This document shows, piece by piece, positions 36,179-47,750 of a DNA stretch of 64,000 nucleotides. Source of the stretch: Sphaerisporangium perillae. GTDB taxonomy: Bacteria > Actinomycetota > Actinomycetes > Streptosporangiales > Streptosporangiaceae. The DNA lies in contig NZ_JALLPO010000037.1 in NCBI RefSeq assembly GCF_023276435.1, positions 38,285-102,284 on the forward strand, written 5' to 3'. The position numbers were made by a program, and so were the translations under genes. The stretch's first letter is position 1; every line of letters begins with the position of its first letter. The notes below the pieces were generated by a model. That model had not been told where the DNA came from and searched no databases. It was given only the letters and a program-made list of their open reading frames with translations.

Positions 36179-37414
36179 GTGCGCGAATACCTCCTCATGG
36201 CGTCGGTGTCGGCGGTGGTCACCTATCTGCTGGTCCCGCTGGTCAGGGTCTTCGCGCTGCGCATCGGCGCCGCGCCGGAGATCCGTGAGAGAGACGTGCA
36301 CACGGTCCGCACTCCGCGTCTCGGCGGCCTCGCGATGTACGCGGGGATGCTGGCGGGGTTGTTCGTCGCGAGCCACCTGGAACACATCGGCCCCAAACTC
36401 GCCGACCCACGGATGGGCGGCGGCCAGACGGTGATCGCCCTGGCCATCGCGGGCGGTGTCATCGTGCTCACCGGCTTCCTGGACGACTGGCTGGACATGG
36501 ACGCCATCGTCAAGCTCGGCGGCCAGATCGCCGCCGCCGGCCTGCTCGTCGCGTTCAAGCTCACCCTGCTGTGGATCCCGCTGCCCAACGGCGGCACGGT
36601 CAGCCTCGACAACACGCTGACCACGGTCATCACCATCCTGGTCGTCGTCGTCGCCATCAACGCCGTGAACTTCGTGGACGGCCTGGACGGCCTGGCCGCG
36701 GGCATCGTCTGCATCGCCGCCATGGCGACCTTCGCCTGGACCGTCGCCCTGACCGACAGCCTCGACCAGGGCCGTCTGAGCGTCACGGCGGCCATCACCG
36801 CGATCCTCATCGGGATGTGCCTGGGCTTCCTGCCGCACAACTTCCACCCCGCGAAGATCTTCATGGGCGACACCGGCGCGATGCTGATCGGCCTGGTCCT
36901 GGCCACCTCGGTGGTCACGGTGACCGGCACGGTGGACTACAACGGCGCCGCCGGCGACATCAACCGGTTCCCGGTGGTCCTGCCCATCCTGCTTCCCCTC
37001 GCGGTGATGGTGCTCCCGCTGGCGGACCTGGTCATGGCGGTGGTCCGGCGCACCTCCTACGGCAAGTCGCCGTTCTCGCCCGATCGCGGTCACCTGCACC
37101 ACCGGCTGCTGCAGGTCGGCCACTCGCACCGGCGCACGGTCCTCATCATGTACGCCTGGACGTTCCTGTTCGCCGCGACCGTCGTCGGCCTGTCGGTCGG
37201 CGGCGTGCCACTGATCGTCTTCCCGGTGGTCGTGCTGCTGGCGCTGGTCGTGCTGGTGATGATGGGGCTCCCGCTGTGGCGGTCCGGCCGGGGCGGCCGG
37301 GGCGGCGGCGCCCACGCCGGCAGAGGGCCGGAGCCCGGCTCGGGCCCGGCCTCGGAGGACCCTTCCGTCCCTGGTGCGGCGAGCACCCCCCGCGCCACGG
37401 CCCCGACCGGTTGA
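36179..37414 (+). CDS. wecA: Undecaprenyl-phosphate N-acetylglucosamine-1-phosphate transferase
   Basis: Integral membrane enzyme of the PNPT family (WecA/TagO/MraY) that starts envelope glycan synthesis by transferring GlcNAc-1-phosphate to the polyprenyl carrier. The 411 residues have about eleven spans and the family motifs: the metal-binding FLDDWLDMD, NAVNFVDGLDGLAAG, FMGDTGAMLIG and the substrate-binding HHRLL in DRGHLHHRLLQ. A 50-residue Gly/Pro tail ends the protein. The GTG at 36179 lacks a binding site, so a leaderless start is possible. In actinobacteria this gene normally precedes the atp operon, as here; the WecA product could feed the glycosyltransferases elsewhere in the window. 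Confidence 0.93.
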   Translation: MREYLLMASVSAVVTYLLVPLVRVFALRIGAAPEIRERDVHTVRTPRLGGLAMYAGMLAGLFVASHLEHIGPKLADPRMGGGQTVIALAIAGGVIVLTGFLDDWLDMDAIVKLGGQIAAAGLLVAFKLTLLWIPLPNGGTVSLDNTLTTVITILVVVVAINAVNFVDGLDGLAAGIVCIAAMATFAWTVALTDSLDQGRLSVTAAITAILIGMCLGFLPHNFHPAKIFMGDTGAMLIGLVLATSVVTVTGTVDYNGAAGDINRFPVVLPILLPLAVMVLPLADLVMAVVRRTSYGKSPFSPDRGHLHHRLLQVGHSHRRTVLIMYAWTFLFAATVVGLSVGGVPLIVFPVVVLLALVVLVMMGLPLWRSGRGGRGGGAHAGRGPEPGSGPASEDPSVPGAASTPRATAPTG

Positions 37415-37552
37415 GTAGCCGTTCACCTGCACGAAAGCCCAGGTAAAGGCATCACTCCATGAGCTTGTGATATCTTTCACTAGCAAGGGCGGAGCAGGGC
37501 TCGCTCTGTAAGGTAGCAATCGCTCGCTTGACAACTTTGCTTTGGAGCACCG

Positions 37553-37978
37553 ATGCAGGCCAACGACGTGCGCGCACTCAAAGGCGCGGCCATACCCACC
37601 ATCGCGGTGGGGCTGGTCGTCGTCGTGGTGGCCGCCCTGCTGGGCGGAGGCGCCGGCGCTCTCGGAGCGGCGATCGGGCTCGTGGTCGTCGCCGCGTTCT
37701 TCACCGCCGGGCTCGTGGCCGTCACCTGGGCGGGGCGCGTCTCACCACAAATGATGATGCTGGCCGCCGTGCTGGGCTATCTGGTCAAGGTCGTCCTGCT
37801 GATGGTGCTGCTGAGCGCCTTCGCCGACGCCACGGCGTTCTCGCCCCGCGCCTTCGGATGGGCCGTCATCATCTGCACGATCGTCTGGACGATCGGCGAG
37901 GTCCGCGCCTTCCTCAAGCTGAAAATGCTGTACGTCGACCCCGAGGCCAAGGTCCCCGGACAGGGTGGACCGCGATGA
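37553..37978 (+). CDS. atpI: ATP synthase protein I (AtpI)
   Basis: A 141-residue protein with four predicted spans (TIAVGLVVVVVAALLGG, AAIGLVVVAAFFTAGLVAVT, MMLAAVLGYLVKVVLLMVLL, WAVIICTIVWTIGEVRAFL) and the typical LKLKMLYVDPE C-terminus. AtpI aids assembly of the c-ring or ion supply in several bacteria and is not part of the finished enzyme. GGAG lies 5 nt before ATG 37553. It opens the atp operon. Confidence 0.85.
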   Translation: MQANDVRALKGAAIPTIAVGLVVVVVAALLGGGAGALGAAIGLVVVAAFFTAGLVAVTWAGRVSPQMMMLAAVLGYLVKVVLLMVLLSAFADATAFSPRAFGWAVIICTIVWTIGEVRAFLKLKMLYVDPEAKVPGQGGPR

Positions 37979-38053
37979 GGCGTAGGATTCCCCGTGGCGG
38001 TACGGGGTCCGATATGACTAGTCCCCTGCCTGCCTGCTATCGTCGTGCCCGCG

Positions 38054-38266
38054 ATGAGCGAGCAGCGCAAGCCCGAGGAAGACGGTCGCGACTTCGCCAA
38101 TGCCGCCTGGTCAATCCCGAGCACTCTTCTCGCCGGGATGCTGGTCTGGGGTGGCATCGGCTGGTTGCTGGACCGTTGGATTGGCGTGGGCGCGTTCTTC
38201 CCGATAGGCGTCATCCTCGGGGTCGTGCTCGCCGTCTACCTGGTCTATGTGAAGTACGGCCGCTGA
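38054..38266 (+). CDS. AtpZ/AtpI-family small membrane protein
   Basis: A 70-residue protein with two spans joined by a short loop (STLLAGMLVWGGIGWLLDRW and FFPIGVILGVVLAVYLVYVK), matching the AtpZ group of FoF1-associated proteins proposed to form a cation channel with AtpI. The start may be ATG 38054 or GTG 38045; neither has a clear binding site. It stands between atpI and atpB, so the operon carries two accessory membrane genes. Confidence 0.82.
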   Translation: MSEQRKPEEDGRDFANAAWSIPSTLLAGMLVWGGIGWLLDRWIGVGAFFPIGVILGVVLAVYLVYVKYGR

Positions 38267-38324
38267 GCGCGCCGACCACATCCCGCAGTCTTCTGTTGAT
38301 CCACCATCTTGGAGGGAACGCCGC

Positions 38325-39119
38325 GTGAGCGCGCTGACGGTCCTCGCCGCCGACGGAGAGTTCGAGGCCCCCGGGCCTTCGATCTTCAACTTCCCCCCGC
38401 TCTGGGACGGCGGCCCCGCGTGGGCCTCCAAGCCCGTGCTGTTCGCCCTTGTCGGCGCACTGATCGTGTGTGTGCTCGCCTGGGGCGCGTTCGCCCGGCC
38501 GAAACTCGTGCCGCGGGGCATGCAGAACATCGGCGAGCTCGGCTACCTCTTCGTCCGCGACCAGGTGGCGCGCCCGTTCCTGGGCAAGGACGCCGAGCGC
38601 TGGATGCCGCTGATGGTCTCGCTGTTCTTCCTGATCCTCCTCTGGAACCTGTTCGGCGTCGTGCCGTTCGTCCAGATCCCGATCGCCTCGCACATCGCCT
38701 TCCCGGCGGTCTTCGCGATCACGATCTATGTGATCAAGATCTACCTGGGCATCAAGCACCAGGGCTTCATCGGCTACTTCAAGAACATGATGTTCCCGCC
38801 GGGGCTCCCCAAGCCCATCTACCTCCTGCTTGCCCCGATCGAGTTCCTCTCGAACCTCATCATCGCGCCGTTCACGCACGCGGTCCGACTCTTCGCGAAC
38901 ATGTTCGCCGGCCACATGCTCCTGGCGTTCTTCAGCATGGTCGGCTTCTGGTTCCTCATTGAGAGGCCCACCATCGCGGGTGCCGCGGTCGGCGTCCTCG
39001 GCGTGGTCATGACGATCGTCATGACCGGCTTCGAGATCTTCATCGAGTACCTGCAGGCGTTCCTGTTCACGATGCTGGCCGCGATGTACATCGGCGGCTC
39101 GCTGCACCCGGAACACTGA
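38325..39119 (+). CDS. atpB: ATP synthase subunit a
   Basis: Stator channel subunit of Fo. A 264-residue membrane protein with Arg188 in FTHAVRLFANMFAGHM facing the c-ring and the GKDAERWMPL, HIAFP and GFEIFIEYLQAFLFTMLAAM motifs. The GTG at 38325 has GGAGGG 8 nt upstream. A diverged paralogue of identical length lies at 8853-9647. Confidence 0.97.
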   Translation: MSALTVLAADGEFEAPGPSIFNFPPLWDGGPAWASKPVLFALVGALIVCVLAWGAFARPKLVPRGMQNIGELGYLFVRDQVARPFLGKDAERWMPLMVSLFFLILLWNLFGVVPFVQIPIASHIAFPAVFAITIYVIKIYLGIKHQGFIGYFKNMMFPPGLPKPIYLLLAPIEFLSNLIIAPFTHAVRLFANMFAGHMLLAFFSMVGFWFLIERPTIAGAAVGVLGVVMTIVMTGFEIFIEYLQAFLFTMLAAMYIGGSLHPEH

Positions 39120-39151
39120 GTCACTTCCACTGACCTGGTCCTGACCGGTGA

Positions 39152-39421
<270 letters not shown>

Positions 39422-39452
39422 CGCGAACCACCCCTGACGGAAGGCTGCAGCC

Positions 39453-40001
39453 ATGACTCTGGGAGCCGGACTCCTCGCCGCGGAGGCGGAAAATCCGCTC
39501 ATCCCGCATGCTTACGAGCTCATCGTCGGCGGCTTCGCGTTCCTTGTCGTCTTCGTCGTCGTCGGCAAGATCCTCACCCCGCGCATCCAGAAGACGCTGG
39601 AGGAGCGGACCGAGGCCATTGAGGGCGGCATCAAGAAGGCCGCGGAGGCCCAGGCGGAAGCCCAGCGCACGCTGGAGGACTACCGGGCCAAGCTGAACGA
39701 GGCACGTCACGAGGCCGCCCGCATGCGCGAGGAGGCCCGTGAGCAGGCCGCGCAGATCAAGGCGGAGCTCCGCGAGGAGGCCCAGGCCGAGGCCCGGCGT
39801 CTCATCGAGGCGGCTCACGCACAGATCGAGGCCGACCGCAGGCAGGCGTTCACGCAGCTGCGCGCTGAGCTCGGCCGCCTGTCGACCGAGCTGGCGAGCC
39901 GCATCGTCGGCGAGTCGCTGGAGGACGAGACCCGGCAGAGCCGCGTCGTGGACCGGTTCCTCGACGAGCTCGAGTCCGCCGGTGAGGCGGCGGTGCGCTG
40001 A
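39453..40001 (+). CDS. atpF: ATP synthase subunit b
   Basis: Peripheral stalk protein of 182 residues: one N-terminal span (LIVGGFAFLVVFVVVGKIL), then a long Ala/Glu/Arg-rich coiled coil (EEAREQAAQIKAELREEAQA) that reaches the top of F1. GGAAGG precedes ATG 39453. The stop TGA overlaps the atpH ATG by one base, so the two stalk subunits are coupled, though not fused as in mycobacteria. Confidence 0.97.
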   Translation: MTLGAGLLAAEAENPLIPHAYELIVGGFAFLVVFVVVGKILTPRIQKTLEERTEAIEGGIKKAAEAQAEAQRTLEDYRAKLNEARHEAARMREEAREQAAQIKAELREEAQAEARRLIEAAHAQIEADRRQAFTQLRAELGRLSTELASRIVGESLEDETRQSRVVDRFLDELESAGEAAVR

Positions 40002-40810
40002 TGAGAGGTCTGAGCCGTAGTTCGTTCGCCGCTGTCGAGGAGCGTTTCAACGCGGTGGCCGCGACGGCGGACCTCGGCCGGCTGGCCGAGGACCTGTTCG
40101 CGGTCGCCGTCCTGCTCGACCGCGAGCACGGACTCCGCCGGAACCTCGGCGACCCTGCCCGCCCGGCGGAGCAGAAGGCCGACGTCGTGCGGTCCCTGCT
40201 GGACGGCAAGATCAGCGACGCCGCTCTGGAGACGGTCATCGCGGCCGTCTCCGCCAAGTGGTCGAGGTCGGTGGACCTGTCGGACGCGCTGGAGCGGCTC
40301 AGCGTCATCGCCTCGGCCGCCGAGGCCGAGTCCCTCGGCAGGCTCGACGACGTGGAGGACGAGCTCTTCCGGTTCGGCCGCATCGTCGACGCCAACCTCG
40401 CACTGCGCCTCGCCGTGGTCGACCCGGCCGCGCCGGTGGAGGCCAAGCGCGGGCTGCTGAACGACCTGCTCGGGGACAGGGTCGCCCCGGCGTCGCTGCG
40501 CCTGATCACGCAGCTCGCTCTGCACCCGAGAGGGCGTAGTTTGGAAAGAGGGCTGGAGGAGTACATCCAGCTCGTGGCGGAGCAGCGACAGCAACTTGTC
40601 GCCGTGGTGCGCAGCGCGGTTCCGCTGACCGACGGGCAGAGGCAGCGCCTCGCCTCGTGGTTGCGCACCACGTACGGACGCGACGTCCACCTCAACACCG
40701 AGGTGGACCCGCGAGTGCTCGGTGGGTTCTCGGTCCGGCTCGGAGATGAGCTGATCGACTCCACCATCGCAGGACGTATTGAAGAAGTCCGCCGCCGGTT
40801 GGCCGGCTAG
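40001..40810 (+). CDS. atpH: ATP synthase subunit delta
   Basis: Links the peripheral stalk to F1. At 269 residues it is much longer than E. coli delta (177), as usual in actinobacteria. The N-terminal helical bundle (ERFNAVAATADLGRLAEDLF) and the C-terminal domain (VDPRVLGGFSVRLGDELIDS) with its conserved GGF are clear. ATG 40001 shares its A with the atpF stop codon. Confidence 0.96.
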   Translation: MRGLSRSSFAAVEERFNAVAATADLGRLAEDLFAVAVLLDREHGLRRNLGDPARPAEQKADVVRSLLDGKISDAALETVIAAVSAKWSRSVDLSDALERLSVIASAAEAESLGRLDDVEDELFRFGRIVDANLALRLAVVDPAAPVEAKRGLLNDLLGDRVAPASLRLITQLALHPRGRSLERGLEEYIQLVAEQRQQLVAVVRSAVPLTDGQRQRLASWLRTTYGRDVHLNTEVDPRVLGGFSVRLGDELIDSTIAGRIEEVRRRLAG

Positions 40811-40850
40811 GAGTGTCAGGGCGGCCGATGATTAGGGAGACTGAAGAGAG

Positions 40851-42500
<1,650 letters not shown>

Positions 42501-42503
42501 CTC

Positions 42504-43406
42504 ATGGGTGCCCAGCTAAGACTGCTGCGGCGGCGGATCCGGTCGGTCAGGTCCACGGCGAAGATCACGCGCGCCCAGGAGCTCATCGCCTCGTCCCGCA
42601 TCATCAAGGCGCAGCAGCGCATGGAGGCGGCCGTGCCGTACGAGCGCGAGATCACTCGCGCGGTGTCGGCCGTCCTCAGCAACAGCGCGGACATCGACCA
42701 CCCGCTGACGGCCGCCAAGGAGCGCCCGGCCAACGCCGGCGTGCTGATCGTGACCAGCGACCGGGGTTTCGCGGGAGGCTTCAACGCCAACATCCTGCGT
42801 GAGGCCGAGGCGCTGGCCGGTCACCTGCGCGGCCGGGGCGTCGAGGTGAAGCCGTTCGTCGTAGGGCGCAAGGGCATCACCTGGCACCGCTTCCGCAGCC
42901 GGGAGATGAGCGGGGAGTGGTCGGGGTTCTCCGACAAGCCGCTCTACGCCCACGCCAAGGAGATCGCCGGCGCGCTGATCGGGGCCTTCGAGGACGAGAA
43001 CGGCATCGACGAGATTCACGTCGTCTACACCGGGTTCGTCTCGATGCTGACGCAGGACGTGCAGGCCAAGCGGATCCTGCCGCTCGAGGTGGAGGAGACC
43101 ACCGAAGAGCCGCCCGGGGGACCGCTGCCCTACTACGAGTTCGAGCCGACCGCGGGTGAGGTGCTGAACCAGCTCCTGCCCCGCTACATCGAGTCGCGCA
43201 TCTACAACGCGCTGCTCCAGTCGGCCGCCTCGGAGCACGCCTCGCGTCGCCGGGCCATGAAGTCCGCGACCGACAACGCCAACGAGCTGATCCGCGTGTT
43301 CACCCAGCAGATGAACCAGGCTCGCCAGGCCGAGATCACCCAGGAAATCAGTGAGATCGTCGGTGGCGCGAACGCGCTCGCCGACGCCTCAGCGGGGAAA
43401 GAGTGA
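42504..43406 (+). CDS. atpG: ATP synthase subunit gamma
   Basis: Central rotor shaft. The 300 residues start with the coiled N-terminal helix (RLLRRRIRSVRSTAKITRAQ) and end with the conserved AMKSATDNANELI and RQAEITQEISEIVGGANAL. The middle has the VTSDRGFAGGFNANI nucleotide-like fold. ATG 42504 lies 3 bp after the atpA stop. Confidence 0.98.
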   Translation: MGAQLRLLRRRIRSVRSTAKITRAQELIASSRIIKAQQRMEAAVPYEREITRAVSAVLSNSADIDHPLTAAKERPANAGVLIVTSDRGFAGGFNANILREAEALAGHLRGRGVEVKPFVVGRKGITWHRFRSREMSGEWSGFSDKPLYAHAKEIAGALIGAFEDENGIDEIHVVYTGFVSMLTQDVQAKRILPLEVEETTEEPPGGPLPYYEFEPTAGEVLNQLLPRYIESRIYNALLQSAASEHASRRRAMKSATDNANELIRVFTQQMNQARQAEITQEISEIVGGANALADASAGKE

Positions 43407-44843
<1,437 letters not shown>

Positions 44844-44848
44844 TCACT

Positions 44849-44881
44849 GAATGCCGGTACGGCCCGGCCGTACCGGCATTC
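44849..44881 (+). terminator. Perfect hairpin between atpD and atpC
   Basis: GAATGCCGGTACGGCC and its exact reverse complement are separated by a single C, giving a stem of about 15 bp and a 3-nt loop, 15 bp before the atpC start. It has no T-tract. It may act as a partial terminator, an mRNA processing site or a stabiliser that sets the epsilon level below that of the other subunits. Confidence 0.75.
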
Positions 44882-44895
44882 GAGGAAGGTGTGTG

Positions 44896-45294
44896 ATGGC
44901 AAAACTCCGCATTGGCGTGGTGTCGCCGGAACGTGAGATCTGGTCCGGCGAAGCCGACATGGTGATTGCCAAGACCGTGGACGGCGAGATCGGTATTATG
45001 CCGAACCACGCACCCGTGCTCGGCGTCCTCGTCGAGGGCGGCGTCCTTCGCATCAAGCGGGGGGACGGCGACATCGTCGCCGCCGTCCACGGCGGGTTCA
45101 TCTCGGTGGCCAGCAACGACGTGTCGGTTCTGGCCGAGACGGCCGAACTCGGCTCCGAGGTGGACGTCGCGGCGGCTCGTGACGCGCTCCAGCGCGCTCT
45201 CGCCTCCGTACAGGCCGACGGCGAGGACGCCGAGGCCCAGGTCGAGGCCAAGCGTGCCAGGGCCCGGCTGCGTGCGGCCGGCGAAGAGGTCTGA
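44896..45294 (+). CDS. atpC: ATP synthase subunit epsilon
   Basis: Rotor subunit that can inhibit ATP hydrolysis. The 132 residues have the N-terminal beta-barrel (KLRIGVVSPEREIWSGEADM, TVDGEIGIMPNHAPVLGVL) and a C-terminal helical hairpin ending RARLRAAGEEV. ATG 44896 is chosen over GTG/ATG codons upstream because GAGGAAGG lies about 7 nt before it and the family N-terminus begins there; the upstream codons would include the hairpin. Confidence 0.97.
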   Translation: MAKLRIGVVSPEREIWSGEADMVIAKTVDGEIGIMPNHAPVLGVLVEGGVLRIKRGDGDIVAAVHGGFISVASNDVSVLAETAELGSEVDVAAARDALQRALASVQADGEDAEAQVEAKRARARLRAAGEEV

Positions 45295-45306
45295 TAGATA
45301 CACAAC

Positions 45307-45711
45307 ATGAACGTGGGGGCGACGATGGCGGCGCTTGACATACTGATAAGCGTTGTGGTGATCGCCGCCCTGCTCGTTCTCCGCGGGATCCTGCTCGCAC
45401 GGTCCAGGGGCAACGTCGTATGTAGCCTGAGGACGGGAGACCGCGCCTGGAGGAGTGGAGTAGCCCGCTACGCGGGCGGGGAGCTCCACTGGATCCCCTT
45501 CCTGGGACTGCGACTGAGGCCGCGCCACGCGATTGCGAGGCGCGGCCTCATGGTTTCCACCCGGCGTCCCCTCACCGGCGAGGAAGGCCCCGCCGGCTAC
45601 TGGACGGTCGACTGCGCCGGGGTCTCGCTCGCCATGAGCGAGGACGCCCTCACCGGTTTCCTCGCCTGGGTCGAATCCGCCCCGCCCAGCGCCCACCTCG
45701 ACGCCGCGTAG
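45307..45711 (+). CDS. DUF2550 membrane protein
   Basis: A 134-residue protein with one N-terminal span (LDILISVVVIAALLVLRGIL) and a cytoplasmic PH-like beta domain (NVVCSLRTGDRAWRSGVARY, then GELHWIPF). It matches DUF2550, found almost always directly after atpC in actinobacteria. It starts 12 bp after atpC, so it is part of the atp transcript. An alternative start at ATG 45325 has a better binding site. The function is unknown; a role in F1Fo assembly or envelope biology is only suggested by the conserved position. Confidence 0.88.
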   Translation: MNVGATMAALDILISVVVIAALLVLRGILLARSRGNVVCSLRTGDRAWRSGVARYAGGELHWIPFLGLRLRPRHAIARRGLMVSTRRPLTGEEGPAGYWTVDCAGVSLAMSEDALTGFLAWVESAPPSAHLDAA

Positions 45712-45760
45712 CCGTGTTTTCCGGCCTCGCTTCGCTCGGCGGGCTCGGGGCGCGTTTGAG

Positions 45761-45821
45761 GCGGCGGTCTTCGTCGTCGTCCGGGCTCGTTCCTCACCAT
45801 CTCTCCTCCTCAGACCGCCGC
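45761..45821. terminator. Inverted repeat between convergent genes
   Basis: GCGGCGGTCT (45761-45770) and AGACCGCCGC (45812-45821) can pair across a 41-nt loop between the DUF2550 and pduO stop codons. Confidence 0.4.
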
Positions 45822-45838
45822 CGCGCCTCTCGCGTGCT

Positions 45839-46429
45839 TTAGCGGGTGCCGCCGGGCTTCCAGAGGAGTTCTCGGCCGTCGGCGGCGATGCGGCAGAGGA
45901 TGAACATCAGGTCGCTCAGCCGGTTGAGGTATTTGGCGGTGAGCGGGTTGACGTCGTCGTGGGTCTCCAGCGCCGACCAGGTGGTGCGCTCGGCCCGCCG
46001 GACGACCGTTCGGGCGACGTGCAAGAGAGCGGTGCCGGGCGTGCCTCCGGGGAGGATGAAGCTGCGCAGCGGCCGCAGCCGCTCGTTGAACAGGTCGCAC
46101 TGGGCCTCCAGCCACTCCACGTACGACGGTTCGACGCGCAGCGGCGGGAACTCCGGGTCGGGCGTGACGGGCGAGCACAGGTCGGCTCCGACGTCGAACA
46201 GCTCGTTCTGCACCCGGGCCAGCACCTCGACGATCTCCGCGGGCAGCCCGCCGAGCGCCACCGCGACGCCGATGGCGGCGTTGGCCTCCTCGACGTCGGC
46301 GTAGGCGGCGAGCCGGGGGTCGGTCTTGCGCGTGCGGCTCATGTCACCGAGGGTCGTGGTGCCGTCGTCTCCCGTGCGCGTGTAGATCTTGGAGAGGACG
46401 ACGGGCTTGTCGTTGTCGGCTCGCGTCAT
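45839..46429 (-). CDS. PduO-type cob(I)alamin adenosyltransferase
   Basis: Transfers the adenosyl group of ATP to cob(I)alamin to form adenosylcobalamin. The 196 residues have the N-terminal ATP-binding KIYTRTGDDGTTTLGD loop, the VQNELFDVGADL helix and the catalytic FILPGGTPGTALLHVARTVVRRAER motif region. ATG 46429 is chosen because the ATP loop begins 11 residues later. No cobalamin riboswitch features are visible upstream. The position next to the atp operon is common in actinobacteria. It is divergent from the STAS gene. Confidence 0.94.
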   Translation of the reverse strand: MTRADNDKPVVLSKIYTRTGDDGTTTLGDMSRTRKTDPRLAAYADVEEANAAIGVAVALGGLPAEIVEVLARVQNELFDVGADLCSPVTPDPEFPPLRVEPSYVEWLEAQCDLFNERLRPLRSFILPGGTPGTALLHVARTVVRRAERTTWSALETHDDVNPLTAKYLNRLSDLMFILCRIAADGRELLWKPGGTR

Positions 46430-46586
46430 GCCGTCCAGCGTAACCGGCGGTGGATTTCCCGTCCCTCCCGCCGCCGCCGTGAAGCCGGCGCTCCGGGCAC
46501 TTGACCAGGTGGGAGGCATGGGCCTCGCCAGAGCGGGCAGGGAGACCCTGCGGCCTGGAACGGGTCGCCGGACATGAGGAGGCGGC

Positions 46587-46904
46587 ATGCGAAGCCGGAT
46601 GAGTCCGGGATGCCAGGTGGTCCATGTCGGGTCCCGTCTCGACGTGGGCACCGTCGCGACGCTACGACCCCGTCTGCACGAGGCGGTCGAGAGCGGCGAC
46701 GGTGACATGATCGTCGACTGCTCGGAGCTGGAGATGATCGATTCCGCCGGTCTGGGGGTTCTCGTCGGAACGCATCGCCGCGCGCTACGCGCGGAACGCC
46801 GCCTTGTCCTACGGGGGGTGCCACCGCGGGTCATGCGGTTGCTCGCCATCACCCGGCTGCACCGGGTGCTCCGGGTCGAGCTTCCCATGGCCGCCGTGGC
46901 CTAG
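46587..46904 (+). CDS. STAS-domain anti-sigma factor antagonist-like protein
   Basis: A 105-residue single STAS domain (VVHVGSRLDVGTVATLRPRL). The phosphorylatable serine is in MIDSAGLGVLVGTHRRA, as in SpoIIAA/RsbV. Such proteins bind an anti-sigma kinase when unphosphorylated and free a sigma factor. GAGGAGG lies 5 nt before ATG 46587. No anti-sigma kinase or sigma factor is adjacent, so its partners must be encoded elsewhere. Confidence 0.9.
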   Translation: MRSRMSPGCQVVHVGSRLDVGTVATLRPRLHEAVESGDGDMIVDCSELEMIDSAGLGVLVGTHRRALRAERRLVLRGVPPRVMRLLAITRLHRVLRVELPMAAVA

Positions 46905-47061
46905 TCGCGGGTCCGGCGTGCGACGGGGGTGCGCCGGCGTCGCTCATATCGAGGGGGCGCCCTGTGGCGCCGTTCTCAGGTTCGGGGGTGGGACGGCCGG
47001 TCGGCGCCCGCCCTCCGGCCTTTCAGGGCCCGGAGCGACGCTTGCTGATCGTCTCCGGCGG

Positions 47062-47670
47062 TCAGGAGCCGAAGCAGCGGCGGAAGATGTGGACGGCCGT
47101 CTCGATGAGGTGGTCCAGCGGGGGCCGCTCGTCGGCCAGCACCCACTCGATCAGCAGTTCCTGCAGCGCGCCGACCATGCCGAGCGCGAGAAGGTGCGTC
47201 CGGCCCGGCAGGCCGCCGTGCGCGTCTCCGAGGCTCTCCTCGATGATCTCGGTGAAGCCCTGCACCGCGCGCTGCCGGTGGGTGGTGAGGATGTCGCCGG
47301 CCCGCCGCACTTCGAGGTGCATGATGCGGGCGCGGCGGCTGTCCCGGGTGACGAAGGTGATGTACTCGCTGATTCCCGCGCGGACCCTGCTGTCGGCGTC
47401 CGCCGGCGCCTCGCCGATCGCCTTGGACACCGCGAGGAGGGTCTCCTCGACGCAGCGCTCGTAAACGGCCCGCATGAGGTCTTCACGCCCGGTGAAACAT
47501 TCATAGAACGCGCGGTTGGAGATGCGTGCCGACGCGCACAGCCGTTCGATGGTGGTCGCGGTGAATCCCGCGGCGGCGAACAGCGTGTAGGCAGCGGTCA
47601 GCAACCGCTCCCTGCGGTCGGCTAATCGCTGCTCCGCGGTCATTCCCCGGTAGTCGCGTCCCGTCGTCAC
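47062..47670 (-). CDS. TetR-family transcriptional regulator
   Basis: A 202-residue regulator. The N-terminal helix-turn-helix is ERLLTAAYTLFAAAGFTATT to RISNRAFYECFTGREDLMRA, followed by an all-helical ligand-binding domain. GTG 47670 is preferred over ATG 47643 because GAGGTG lies 5 nt upstream. It ends 81 bp upstream of the aldehyde dehydrogenase stop side; both are on the minus strand, with the dehydrogenase transcribed first. It is a plausible regulator of that gene. The ligand is unknown. Confidence 0.92.
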   Translation of the reverse strand: MTTGRDYRGMTAEQRLADRRERLLTAAYTLFAAAGFTATTIERLCASARISNRAFYECFTGREDLMRAVYERCVEETLLAVSKAIGEAPADADSRVRAGISEYITFVTRDSRRARIMHLEVRRAGDILTTHRQRAVQGFTEIIEESLGDAHGGLPGRTHLLALGMVGALQELLIEWVLADERPPLDHLIETAVHIFRRCFGS

Positions 47671-47750
47671 TGCACACCTCACGTCCTGCTGGCCCCGTAG
47701 GAACCCATCATTATGGACGCAAGATCGTTTTTGGGGAAGTATCAGGACAA

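Noticed and set aside
37528..37533. TTGACA as the -35 of the atp promoter
   Set aside because: It lies only 20 bp before the atpI ATG, with no room for a -10 and leader.
35705..37534. 609-codon minus-strand frame across glyA and wecA
   Set aside because: Crosses two conserved genes and has the Arg/His/Gln composition of a shadow.
46430..46586. Cobalamin riboswitch before the adenosyltransferase
   Set aside because: No B12-box-like sequence or leader structure is seen in the 157-bp gap.
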